From the NCBI GenBank assembly GCA_021159425.1, contig JAGGRU010000309.1:1-5138 (forward strand): DNA of 5,138 bases, read 5' to 3'. Within the stretch, counting starts at the first letter, position 1; each line of letters starts with the position of its first letter. Shown here piece after piece: positions 1 through 4,588 of the stretch. Both the position numbers and the translations under genes were made by a program. The notes beneath the pieces were generated by a model. The model was given only the letters and a program-made list of their open reading frames with translations. It was not told the DNA's origin and made no database searches. This stretch comes from Sulfurovum sp. (lineage in GTDB: Bacteria > Campylobacterota > Campylobacteria > Campylobacterales > Sulfurovaceae).

Positions 1-2
1 AT

Positions 3-92
3 ATTGTAAATAGAAATGAAGATTTAGTGAGTATCATCGCTGTGCTGCAGGATGTCACTCAGAAGATGCTTGGGTTTAGGTGCGAAAGTTAA
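3..92 (+). CDS. C-terminal end of an unidentified protein (5' end outside the window)
   Basis: The third frame is open from the window start to TAA at 90-92, giving 29 residues that end in KMLGFRCES. The other two plus frames stop within the first 13 bases, so this is the only candidate on this strand. The segment SIIAVLQDVTQ resembles the last strand of a PAS/PAC sensor domain, where 'G.LQDIT' endings are common, but the fragment is too short to assign a family. A hairpin follows 24 bases after the stop, consistent with the end of a transcription unit. The gene would converge with the small peptide gene at 149-232. Confidence is moderate that it is coding and low for any function. Confidence 0.5.
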   Translation: MVNRNEDLVSIIAVLQDVTQKMLGFRCES

Positions 93-103
93 GAGACTTA
101 TTT

Positions 104-138
104 AAAAAAAGCGCCCACCGATAGTTACTGCTATCGGT
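104..138 (-). terminator. Intrinsic terminator of the small-peptide mRNA
   Basis: Positions 117-138 form a perfect 8-bp stem (ACCGATAG / CTATCGGT) around a 6-nt loop. Read on the minus strand it is followed by GGGCGC and seven T residues (A-run at 104-110), and it begins 10 bases after the stop codon of the 27-residue peptide. On the plus strand a short T4 run at 143-146 could make it partly bidirectional and end the truncated gene at 3-92. On the minus strand the loop reads CAGTAA, which is exactly complementary to the loop of the hairpin at 338-353 in the upstream small RNA. Confidence 0.8.
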
Positions 139-148
139 AGACTTTTGA

Positions 149-232
149 CTAATGCTTAAACAGATGCATTAAATAATACACTGCTAAAAACAAATAACCA
201 ATAAATGCGATGACATCATTAAAACTATTCAT
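149..232 (-). CDS. 27-residue hydrophobic peptide, candidate type I toxin
   Basis: ATG at 232-230 runs to TAG at 151-149 and encodes 27 residues. The peptide has a short polar N-terminus (MNSFND), one hydrophobic stretch of about 17 residues (VIAFIGYLFLAVYYLM) and a basic C-terminus (HLFKH). This is the usual plan of membrane-acting type I toxins such as TisB and Fst, although I recognise no specific family. The start is set by a strong AGGAG at 245-241 with 8-nt spacing. An in-frame ATG at 250-248 would give 33 residues but would place that ribosome site inside the coding region. A dedicated terminator follows 10 bases after the stop, and the upstream small RNA is complementary to the ribosome site, start codon and codons 7-11. 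It could instead be a harmless small membrane protein under antisense control. Toxicity is inference. Confidence 0.72.
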   Translation of the reverse strand: MNSFNDVIAFIGYLFLAVYYLMHLFKH

Positions 233-245
233 AAGGCTCGCTCCT
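202..245 (-). promoter_or_regulatory. Antisense target region on the peptide mRNA (SD, start codon, early codons)
   Basis: Four blocks on this mRNA match the complement of the small RNA: AGGAG 245-241 with 356-360, GAGCC 239-235 with 361-365, ATGAATA 232-226 with 366-372, and GTCATCGCATTTA 214-202 with 378-390. The last two blocks are perfect. The first two each differ by a single G/A change, which becomes a G-U pair in RNA. A 1-nt bulge, a 2-nt bulge and an 11/5-nt internal loop separate the blocks. A duplex here would cover the ribosome binding site and initiation codon, so translation should be blocked. Confidence 0.7.
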
Positions 246-256
246 TTCATAGAGCC
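235..256 (-). promoter_or_regulatory. Leader hairpin presenting the Shine-Dalgarno of the small peptide
   Basis: On the minus strand GGCTC (256-252) and GAGCC (239-235) form a 5-bp stem around a 12-nt loop that contains AGGAG. A shifted pairing of GCTC with the GAGC formed by the end of AGGAG would instead bury part of the ribosome site. The leader may therefore switch between open and closed forms. The small RNA pairs with both the loop and the 3' side of this stem. Confidence 0.45.
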
Positions 257-284
257 ATCCCACCATCTACCCTAAAATTACGCC

Positions 285-326
285 AAAAAAAAAGCCCTGC
301 ACCTCAATAAAGAGATACAGAGCTTT
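285..326 (-). terminator. Strong intrinsic terminator of the small RNA and of tkt readthrough
   Basis: The arms 291-305 and 312-326 form a 15-bp stem with a 6-nt loop, followed on the minus strand by nine T residues (A-run 285-293). On the plus strand the stem has three C-A mismatches (296/321, 300/317, 302/315). On the minus strand these become G-U pairs, so the hairpin is intact only in minus-strand RNA. This shows it serves minus-strand transcription. An alternative 5-bp hairpin, AGAGC/GCTCT at 333-319, overlaps the 5' arm and could compete with it. Confidence 0.85.
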
Positions 327-337
327 AGGCTCTAAAC

Positions 338-353
338 GCTAGCAGTAACTAAC
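338..353 (-). other. Kissing-loop hairpin inside the small RNA
   Basis: Read on the minus strand, GTTAG (353-349) and CTAGC (342-338) pair with one G-U, leaving the 6-nt loop TTACTG (348-343). The mRNA terminator hairpin at 117-138 has the loop CAGTAA, its perfect complement. Identity in the inverted sense extends to 12 bases (340-351 against 123-134), so a kissing contact could grow into the stems. Confidence 0.65.
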
Positions 354-397
354 TTAGAAGAAGCCATGAATATAAACGTCATCGCATTTACATTTGG

Positions 398-403
398 ATT
401 ATA
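398..403 (-). promoter_or_regulatory. -10 box for the small RNA
   Basis: The minus strand reads TATAAT, a perfect sigma-70 -10 box, 24 bases beyond the tkt stop codon. No good -35 box lies 16-18 bp upstream; that stretch is simply AT-rich, as is common in Campylobacterota promoters. The expected start, near 391, falls immediately before the 13-nt antisense block at 390-378. Confidence 0.6.
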
Positions 404-426
404 AGACATAATGCCTTAAATAAATA

Positions 427-2415
427 TTAAAGTTCACACTCTCCCAGATCCACTTCTCTATACTCCACATCCATTAATTTACAAGCACGTTTCATGATAC
501 CTTCTTTGGTAAATCCAAACTTCTCAAAGAGTAAGTCTGCCGGAGCTGATGCTCCGAAGCTTTCCATGCCTAGAACATCATCTGCATATCTGTAGAATTC
601 TGTGGCTGTGGCTGCTTCAACTGCCAATACTTTTGTATTAGGATCAACAACTGTTGCTTTGTACTCTGCATCCTGTTCATTGAAGAGGTCAAGACATGGT
701 ACAGAGACAACATTTGCAACGATACCAAGTGGCTTAAGATAACATGCTGCTTTAAGACAAGGCATCAACTCTGAACCTGAAGCCATGAGTGTAAAGTTTG
801 CATCTTTTCTTTTTTTGACGATGTATGCACCTTTGCTTACTTCTCCAAAATCTCTTTTTGGTTTAAGTGTTTTAAGTTTTTGTCTAGAGAGAACAAAACC
901 GTGTGGTGCCTGAATAGTCAGTGCTGTTTTCCATGCTTCCACATTTTCTGTTGCATCTGCCGGTCTCCATACATAGAAGTTCGGTAATGCTCTAAACTGA
1001 GAAATTTGCTCGATCGGCTCATGTGTCGGACCATCTTCACCTACACCGATACTGTCGTGTGTCCAGACAAAGAAGTTTTGTATGCTTGTCAATGCTGCAA
1101 TACGTACAGAAGGCTTCTGATAATCAGAGAAAACAAAGAACGTTGCATTGAACGGGATAGTTGTACCGTAAAGTGCCATTGCATTGGTGATCGCTGCCAT
1201 AGAGTGTTCTCTGATACCAAAGTGAATGTTTCTTCCTTTAGGGAAGTTACCCAACTCTTTAAGGTCTGTTTTGTTTGATGGTGCAAGGTCCGCTGAACCA
1301 CCCAAAAATGATGGAATAGCTGTTGCAATGGCATTAAGGATCTTACCGTTTGAATCTCTTGTAGCTACTTCCGGAGCCTCTGAGAAATCAGGATATTGGA
1401 TCGTTGAGAAATCAGGGTTAAGCAATCTATCTAAAGCCTCATTCTGCTCTAAAAGCGGTGCCTCTTTTTGTCTGTGGATCCACTCTTTTTCAGCTAAGTC
1501 ACCGTTTTCAAGTGCACATCTGAATCTTAGAAGTACATCTTCAGGAATGTGGAATGTCTGCTCAGGATCAAAACCTTCTTTTACTTTAGATTCAGCAATG
1601 ATCTTGTCTCCAAGAGGTGCACCATGAGTATGGTGTGTCCCCTCAAGCTCACCAGCACCTTTACCGATGATCGTATTGGCAATGATGATAGTCGGTTTCG
1701 TAGCAGACTTTACATCTTCGAGTGCTTTTTCAATATCATCATAACAGTGACCATTGATCTTCACTACATTCCAGTTCTGTGCCTCAAAACGTTTTTCAAC
1801 ATCTTCAGACCAGGCAATGCTTGTGTCACCCTCGATCGTAATATGATTAGAGTCATAAATAAGCACCATATCTTTAAGACCTAAGTGTCCCGCCAAAGCA
1901 CAGGCCTCATAAGAGATTCCCTCTTGCAAGTCACCATCACCACAAAGACAATAGACTTTATGGTCTATAAGTTCACATGTCTCTGAGTTTACCTGGTTTG
2001 CCGTGTAGGTTTCAGCCATTGCAAAACCAACAGCATTAGCAATACCTTGCCCAAGTGGTCCAGTCGTGATCTCTATACCATCTGTGTGACCAGACTCCGG
2101 ATGACCCGGTGTTTTAGAGTCTAGTTGACGGAAGTTTTTCAAGTCATCAAGACTCAGGTCATATCCCCAAAGGTGAAGCAGTGAGTAGATAAGTGCAGAA
2201 GCATGCCCACCTGAAAATACCAAACGGTCACGGTTGAGCCATTTTGGGTTTTTAGGATTATGGCTGAGTTTTTCAGAAAGTACAACTGCGATATCTGCAA
2301 GTCCCATTGGTGCACCCGGGTGTCCTGAGTTTGCTTTTTGTACCATATCGGCAGCCAAAAATCTGATCGTATTCGCCATCTTTTTACGCATTGTATTTTG
2401 CTCTGTCATTGCCAT
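427..2415 (-). CDS. tkt: Transketolase
   Basis: Transketolase (EC 2.2.1.1) moves two-carbon ketol units between sugar phosphates in the non-oxidative pentose phosphate pathway, or the Calvin-type reverse direction, using thiamine diphosphate and a divalent metal in the cytoplasm. The 662 residues match the usual full length. Visible motifs are SGHPGAPMG (residues 30-38, His32), GGHAS (His71), the thiamine-binding signature GDGDLQEG (159-166) ending at Asn190, THGAPLG (263-269), GIREH with the catalytic Glu403, THDSIGVGEDGPTHEP (452-467) and LSRQ (Arg511). AAAGGA lies about 8 nt before ATG 2415 and favours it over the internal ATG at 2409. The gene follows ispA after 11 bases, and its ribosome site shares bases with the ispA stop codon, so translation is probably coupled. 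Readthrough should end at the terminator at 285-326. Confidence 0.97.
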   Translation of the reverse strand: MAMTEQNTMRKKMANTIRFLAADMVQKANSGHPGAPMGLADIAVVLSEKLSHNPKNPKWLNRDRLVFSGGHASALIYSLLHLWGYDLSLDDLKNFRQLDSKTPGHPESGHTDGIEITTGPLGQGIANAVGFAMAETYTANQVNSETCELIDHKVYCLCGDGDLQEGISYEACALAGHLGLKDMVLIYDSNHITIEGDTSIAWSEDVEKRFEAQNWNVVKINGHCYDDIEKALEDVKSATKPTIIIANTIIGKGAGELEGTHHTHGAPLGDKIIAESKVKEGFDPEQTFHIPEDVLLRFRCALENGDLAEKEWIHRQKEAPLLEQNEALDRLLNPDFSTIQYPDFSEAPEVATRDSNGKILNAIATAIPSFLGGSADLAPSNKTDLKELGNFPKGRNIHFGIREHSMAAITNAMALYGTTIPFNATFFVFSDYQKPSVRIAALTSIQNFFVWTHDSIGVGEDGPTHEPIEQISQFRALPNFYVWRPADATENVEAWKTALTIQAPHGFVLSRQKLKTLKPKRDFGEVSKGAYIVKKRKDANFTLMASGSELMPCLKAACYLKPLGIVANVVSVPCLDLFNEQDAEYKATVVDPNTKVLAVEAATATEFYRYADDVLGMESFGASAPADLLFEKFGFTKEGIMKRACKLMDVEYREVDLGECEL

Positions 2416-2422
2416 TATTTTT

Positions 2423-2429
2423 TCCTTTA
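2423..2429 (-). promoter_or_regulatory. tkt ribosome site overlapping the ispA stop codon
   Basis: The minus strand reads TAAAGGA: the TAA is the ispA stop and the adjoining AAAGGA is the tkt Shine-Dalgarno, about 8 nt before ATG 2415. Ribosomes ending ispA would be placed on the tkt start, which suggests translational coupling. Confidence 0.7.
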
Positions 2430-3275
2430 ATTGTGTCTGTTTAAGTATGTGTTCATTAAGGGTTGTAAAGCTATTTGCAACTTCTCATCAAAGTCTTCAA
2501 ATCGTCTTTGTAAATCTTTTGCAAGTGTATCTGCCTGAATGACAGTTTCATCTAGTCCCAAAAGATTGACAAAGCTATTTTTATCTGTATCATTTCCAGT
2601 AGTTTTTCCCGCTTCTTCTTCACTTTGTGTTTCATCTATAATATCATCTTGTATCTGAAAAAGTAATCCAAGGTCAATACCAAAAGCATAAAGTTCATCT
2701 TGTACTTTTTTCTCTAGCCCGACGATCACCGCCCCCATCTGGAGAGATACTGCAATAAGTTTGGCTGTTTTGTTTGTATGCAATATTTTTATCTGTTCAA
2801 GATCAAGAGGTTTATTTTCAAAATAACAGTCAATCGCCTGACCAAGTACCATCCCCCTGCTCCCACCGTCACGAGCAAGAAGTTCCACCAGTTTAATCTT
2901 TATATCTTCACGAAGCGGTGCTTTGGCTATAAGGTAAAAAGCATCAGAATTAAGTGCATCTCCAGCTAAAATAGCTGTAACCTCATCATAACGCTTATGC
3001 AAGGTTTCATGACCACGACGCAAATCAGCATTATCCATAGCAGGGAGGTCATCATGTATAAGAGAGTAGGTATGGAACATTTCAAGAGCAAGTGCTACAG
3101 GAAGAGCCGAGTTGTAAAGCATAGGTTCATGAGTATCAACAATATTTAAAAGCAACATAGGACGAAAACGTTTCCCACCAGCAGTCAGCATCACCCCAAG
3201 TGCATCTTCATACACAGGATGAAAGCTTGGTACTTTAGGTAAGTTTTCATTTAAGTATGTTTCAAATCGTTGCAT
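2427..3275 (-). CDS. ispA: Polyprenyl (farnesyl-type) diphosphate synthase
   Basis: The enzyme condenses isopentenyl diphosphate with allylic diphosphates in the cytoplasm to make farnesyl diphosphate, or possibly geranylgeranyl diphosphate, for quinone tails and undecaprenyl carriers. At 282 residues it is normal for bacterial IspA. It carries GGKRFRP (33-39), the first aspartate-rich motif DDLPAMD (75-81, the DDxxxxD form of bacterial enzymes) followed by LRRG, GQAID (145-149), HTNKT (166-170) and the second motif FQIQDDIID (206-214). Tyr70, five residues before the first motif, matches the E. coli IspA context (YSLIHDD), which favours C15 product. The ATG at 3275 follows a weak AAAGA-type ribosome site. 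A perfect TATAAT at 3319-3314 lies upstream. It is first in an operon with tkt, an arrangement also found in Campylobacter. Product length cannot be proved from sequence. Confidence 0.94.
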   Translation of the reverse strand: MQRFETYLNENLPKVPSFHPVYEDALGVMLTAGGKRFRPMLLLNIVDTHEPMLYNSALPVALALEMFHTYSLIHDDLPAMDNADLRRGHETLHKRYDEVTAILAGDALNSDAFYLIAKAPLREDIKIKLVELLARDGGSRGMVLGQAIDCYFENKPLDLEQIKILHTNKTAKLIAVSLQMGAVIVGLEKKVQDELYAFGIDLGLLFQIQDDIIDETQSEEEAGKTTGNDTDKNSFVNLLGLDETVIQADTLAKDLQRRFEDFDEKLQIALQPLMNTYLNRHN

Positions 3276-3309
3276 TATTGTCTTTCTTTTATACGGATAA
3301 TTAAATTGT

Positions 3310-3315
3310 TAGAAT
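3310..3315 (+). promoter_or_regulatory. Probable -10 box for the small membrane protein gene
   Basis: TAGAAT matches the -10 consensus at five of six positions and would start transcription near 3322, leaving a leader of about 20 nt that includes AGGA at 3327-3330. TAAAAT at 3331-3336 is too close to the ATG unless the mRNA is nearly leaderless. It overlaps the ispA -10 box on the other strand by two bases. Confidence 0.4.
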
Positions 3316-3319
3316 TATA
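3314..3319 (-). promoter_or_regulatory. -10 box of the ispA-tkt operon
   Basis: The minus strand reads a perfect TATAAT. The predicted start is near 3307, giving a leader of about 30 nt before ATG 3275. There is no convincing -35 box, only T-rich sequence upstream. Confidence 0.6.
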
Positions 3320-3342
3320 TCTAATTAGGATAAAATCTTCTT

Positions 3343-3564
3343 ATGGAAAAAGCACAACAAGAAACTATTATTTTATGGCTCAAAAGAGTCGCTGCCATTA
3401 TAACAATTATTGTTTGGGGATATCTTATGGCAATATTTCTAAAAGATCCTACCCCATTTGCAGAACCGACACCCTATTACACGGGAAGTGCCCTGCTCAT
3501 ATTTGCTGTGTTAACAGGAGTTTTTAAAGGTTTAGAGTATTGGAAACAACAAATAAACATGTAG
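3343..3564 (+). CDS. Small two-helix membrane protein of unknown function
   Basis: The gene encodes 73 residues that I do not recognise as a named family. An amphipathic N-terminus (MEKAQQE) leads into a first hydrophobic segment around residues 15-33 (VAAIITIIVWGYLMAIFL). A proline-rich linker follows (KDPTPFAEPTPYY), then a second hydrophobic segment around 48-62 (SALLIFAVLTGVF) and a polar tail. This predicts an inner-membrane hairpin. The ribosome site AGGA at 3327-3330 is 12 nt from the ATG, which is rather far. It is divergent from ispA across 67 bases. The stop codon TAG (3562-3564) is part of the GTAG foot of the first REP-like palindrome, so the natural C-terminus may have been trimmed or extended when the repeat arrived. 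Confidence 0.75.
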   Translation: MEKAQQETIILWLKRVAAIITIIVWGYLMAIFLKDPTPFAEPTPYYTGSALLIFAVLTGVFKGLEYWKQQINM

Positions 3565-3586
3565 GTCGGAGTGCCCTCACCCCGAC
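3561..3586 (+). repeat. REP-like palindrome with GTAG foot (first of an inverted pair)
   Basis: A GTAG tetranucleotide (3561-3564) is followed by GTCGGAGTG, the loop CCCT, and CACCCCGAC; the stem is 9 bp with one mismatch. GTAG at the 5' foot of a GC-rich hairpin is the hallmark of REP elements mobilised by RAYT (TnpA-REP) transposases. The sequence is 23/26 identical to the reverse complement of 3628-3653 and much more GC-rich than its surroundings. Confidence 0.7.
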
Positions 3587-3627
3587 ATTATCGACAATCA
3601 CAAATAAATATTGGATATAAAGTTCAC

Positions 3628-3653
3628 GTCGGGGTGGGGACACCCCGACCTAC
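3628..3653 (-). repeat. REP-like palindrome, inverted partner
   Basis: A perfect 9-bp stem GTCGGGGTG / CACCCCGAC with the loop GGGA ends in CTAC, so on the minus strand it starts with GTAG. Together with 3561-3586 it makes a head-to-head pair separated by 41 AT-rich bases, like a BIME. The pair can also fold into one 26-bp stem. It lies between convergent genes, where it could end transcription from both sides. Confidence 0.72.
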
Positions 3654-3673
3654 AACAGAAAACAGTTAAAAGC

Positions 3674-4183
3674 CTACATACACTTCTTAGCAATAAACGC
3701 CAATTGCTCATCCAAAGACAAATTCTCCACATCTACAACAACATCTGCCAACTTCTTATAAGCCTTCTCACGTTCTGCATAGAGTTTCTTAGCCTCTTTC
3801 TCTTGTGAGAAAAGAGGCCTTTTCGCTAATTTATTTTTTGCATTTTTTGCTGTCTTCAGACGGTTATGTATCCACTCAAACGATGCATCAAGAAGCACAA
3901 CAGTACCCAGCTTTTTAAGGTTATTCACTTTGTAAAATCCCCCGCCGCAAGAGATAAAAGTACCACTTACAGATGTTTCTATCCAGTCAGCAGTAGCCTG
4001 CTCCTGCTCTCTAAAATACGCTTCACCTTTTTTCTTAAAGATCTTTTTAACCTCTTTGTTCTCTTTTGACTCGATAAGATCATCTGTGTCAATAATATAG
4101 GTTCCATATTTCTTGCTAAAAGCACGAGCTGTCGTCCCCTTACCTATACCCATGAAACCTATCAATATTATATTTTTCTTCAA
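3674..4183 (-). CDS. aroK: Shikimate kinase
   Basis: Shikimate kinase (EC 2.7.1.71) phosphorylates shikimate with ATP in the cytoplasmic chorismate pathway. The 169 residues match the family. Motifs in order are the P-loop GFMGIGKGT (9-17), the shikimate-binding DTD (32-34), GEAYFRE (53-59, Arg58), CGGG (79-82), the lid motif KRPLF (121-125, Arg122) and YAEREKAYKKLAD (135-147, Arg138). The P-loop has Gly16 after the lysine where shikimate kinases usually have Ser, giving an adenylate-kinase-like GKGT. The start is TTG at 4183-4181: no ATG or GTG lies in frame before the upstream stop at 4222-4220, and GGGA lies 7 nt before it. It follows the HicB-like gene by 26 bases and probably shares its promoter. 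The family call is strong; the start is moderately sure. Confidence 0.88.
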   Translation of the reverse strand: MKKNIILIGFMGIGKGTTARAFSKKYGTYIIDTDDLIESKENKEVKKIFKKKGEAYFREQEQATADWIETSVSGTFISCGGGFYKVNNLKKLGTVVLLDASFEWIHNRLKTAKNAKNKLAKRPLFSQEKEAKKLYAEREKAYKKLADVVVDVENLSLDEQLAFIAKKCM

Positions 4184-4209
4184 TTCAGCATCCCATAAAC
4201 ATTCCAGGT

Positions 4210-4446
4210 TTATACTGTATTATAACGCTCAATGATCTTTTTAAGTCGTTTACGCAAGTTTTTCACCGCATCTATTGCCGTATCACCTTCAGCAATAAGT
4301 GAATCAAATTCATCAAACTGAACCTTTGCCACCCAACCGATCTTTGTATGTTTTTTGATCCCTGCAAAACGTACTTCTCCAAAGTGCTCTTTCGACATAT
4401 TGTAAATACGTTCAATTCTTTCATCTAGACTTTTTACTTCACTCAT
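4210..4446 (-). CDS. Small HicB-like domain protein
   Basis: The 78-residue protein resembles the HicB fold in its middle and C-terminal part: strand-like GWVAKVQFDEFDSLIAEGDT (37-56), then the helix AIDAVKNLRKRLKK (57-70). 'GDT..DAV.NL' is the usual HicB helix entry. The N-terminus is charged and helical (SLDERIERIYNMSKEHFG). No HicA toxin lies on either side and there is no obvious C-terminal DNA-binding domain, so this is an orphan domain, perhaps with a housekeeping role. The start ATG 4446 has a good AAGGA at 4456-4452 with 5-nt spacing. It is the first gene of a unit with aroK and has a leader of about 100 nt. The family assignment is by pattern only. Confidence 0.7.
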   Translation of the reverse strand: MSEVKSLDERIERIYNMSKEHFGEVRFAGIKKHTKIGWVAKVQFDEFDSLIAEGDTAIDAVKNLRKRLKKIIERYNTV

Positions 4447-4477
4447 TTTTATCCTTTTTTAAATTAATGTAAATCTC

Positions 4478-4506
4478 ATTAAAGAGTAACTTTACTACTC
4501 TTTAAT
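4478..4506. repeat. Perfect 10-bp inverted repeat in the HicB-like/aroK leader
   Basis: ATTAAAGAGT (4478-4487) and ACTCTTTAAT (4497-4506) are exact inverted copies separated by 9 bases. It lies 32 bases before the HicB-like start and inside the predicted leader RNA. With no T-run after it on either strand, an intrinsic terminator is unlikely. It could be an operator for a dimeric regulator or an mRNA hairpin. Confidence 0.6.
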
Positions 4507-4513
4507 ACCTCTC

Positions 4514-4533
4514 ATCCAAGCTTCAACTTGGGT
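4514..4533. repeat. Short second inverted repeat in the same leader
   Basis: CCAAG (4516-4520) and CTTGG (4527-4531) pair around CTTCAA. The stem grows to 7 bp with one wobble pair on the plus strand. It lies between the -10 boxes and the 10-bp inverted repeat, so the aroK-side leader may carry two consecutive hairpins. Confidence 0.4.
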
Positions 4534-4549
4534 AAGATATTTACTCTGG

Positions 4550-4555
4550 TATAAT
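4550..4555 (+). promoter_or_regulatory. Extended -10 promoter of the short-chain dehydrogenase gene
   Basis: TGG followed by TATAAT (4547-4555) is an extended -10 element. A weak -35 (TTGGGT, 4528-4533) lies 16 bp upstream. The predicted start near 4562 leaves a leader of about 27 nt with AAGGA at 4577-4581. Confidence 0.65.
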
Positions 4556-4559
4556 TATA
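4554..4559 (-). promoter_or_regulatory. -10 box of the HicB-like/aroK unit
   Basis: The minus strand also reads TATAAT here, because 4550-4559 is the palindrome TATAATTATA. Transcription would start near 4547, about 100 nt before the HicB-like ATG. A nearer, weaker promoter in the AT-rich leader cannot be excluded. Confidence 0.45.
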
Positions 4560-4588
4560 GCATAGCAAAAGAACAAAAGGATTACAAT

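Larger units (their letters stand above)
285..391 (-). ncRNA. Candidate antitoxin small RNA, about 105 nt
   Basis: The unit has a perfect TATAAT box at 403-398, a predicted transcription start about 7 nt downstream near 391, and ends at the strong terminator at 326-285. Its 5' segment (390-356) is complementary in four blocks to the ribosome site, start codon and early codons of the peptide mRNA at 149-250. The middle (353-338) folds into a hairpin whose loop TTACTG is complementary to the loop CAGTAA of that mRNA's terminator. It lies 3' of tkt on the same strand, so tkt readthrough RNA carries the same sequence. A 25-codon reading frame overlaps it but begins upstream of the predicted start. 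The exact 5' end and expression are inferred. Confidence 0.7.

Noticed and set aside
150..171. A 6-bp inverted repeat TAATGC/GCATTA within the end of the peptide gene.
   Set aside because: It is short, AT-rich, with a 10-nt loop and no further support; chance is a sufficient explanation.
366..404. A 12-codon plus-strand frame (MNINVIAFTFGL) resembling the start of the 27-residue peptide.
   Set aside because: It looks like a decayed inverted copy of the peptide gene, but the likeness is what antisense complementarity on the minus strand produces. There is no strong ribosome site, and it stops after 12 codons.
332..409. A 25-codon minus-strand reading frame after tkt, starting MSYNPNVNAM.
   Set aside because: Its start lies upstream of the TATAAT box that falls within it, its ribosome site is weak (AAGG 4 nt before the ATG), and the sequence is better explained as the small RNA and its promoter.
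1006..1884. Several open frames on both strands inside tkt (for example 1226-1627 and 1549-1884 plus).
   Set aside because: They lie within a full-length transketolase with intact motifs, have no good ribosome sites, and encode compositionally odd proteins, so they are shadow frames.
3611..3808. A plus-strand frame running through the second REP-like palindrome into aroK.
   Set aside because: It is antisense to the aroK C-terminus, includes repeat DNA and has no ribosome site.
4478..4506. The 10-bp inverted repeat as an intrinsic terminator.
   Set aside because: The stem is AT-rich and no T-run follows on either strand; it lies between promoter and start codon, so an operator or leader hairpin fits better.
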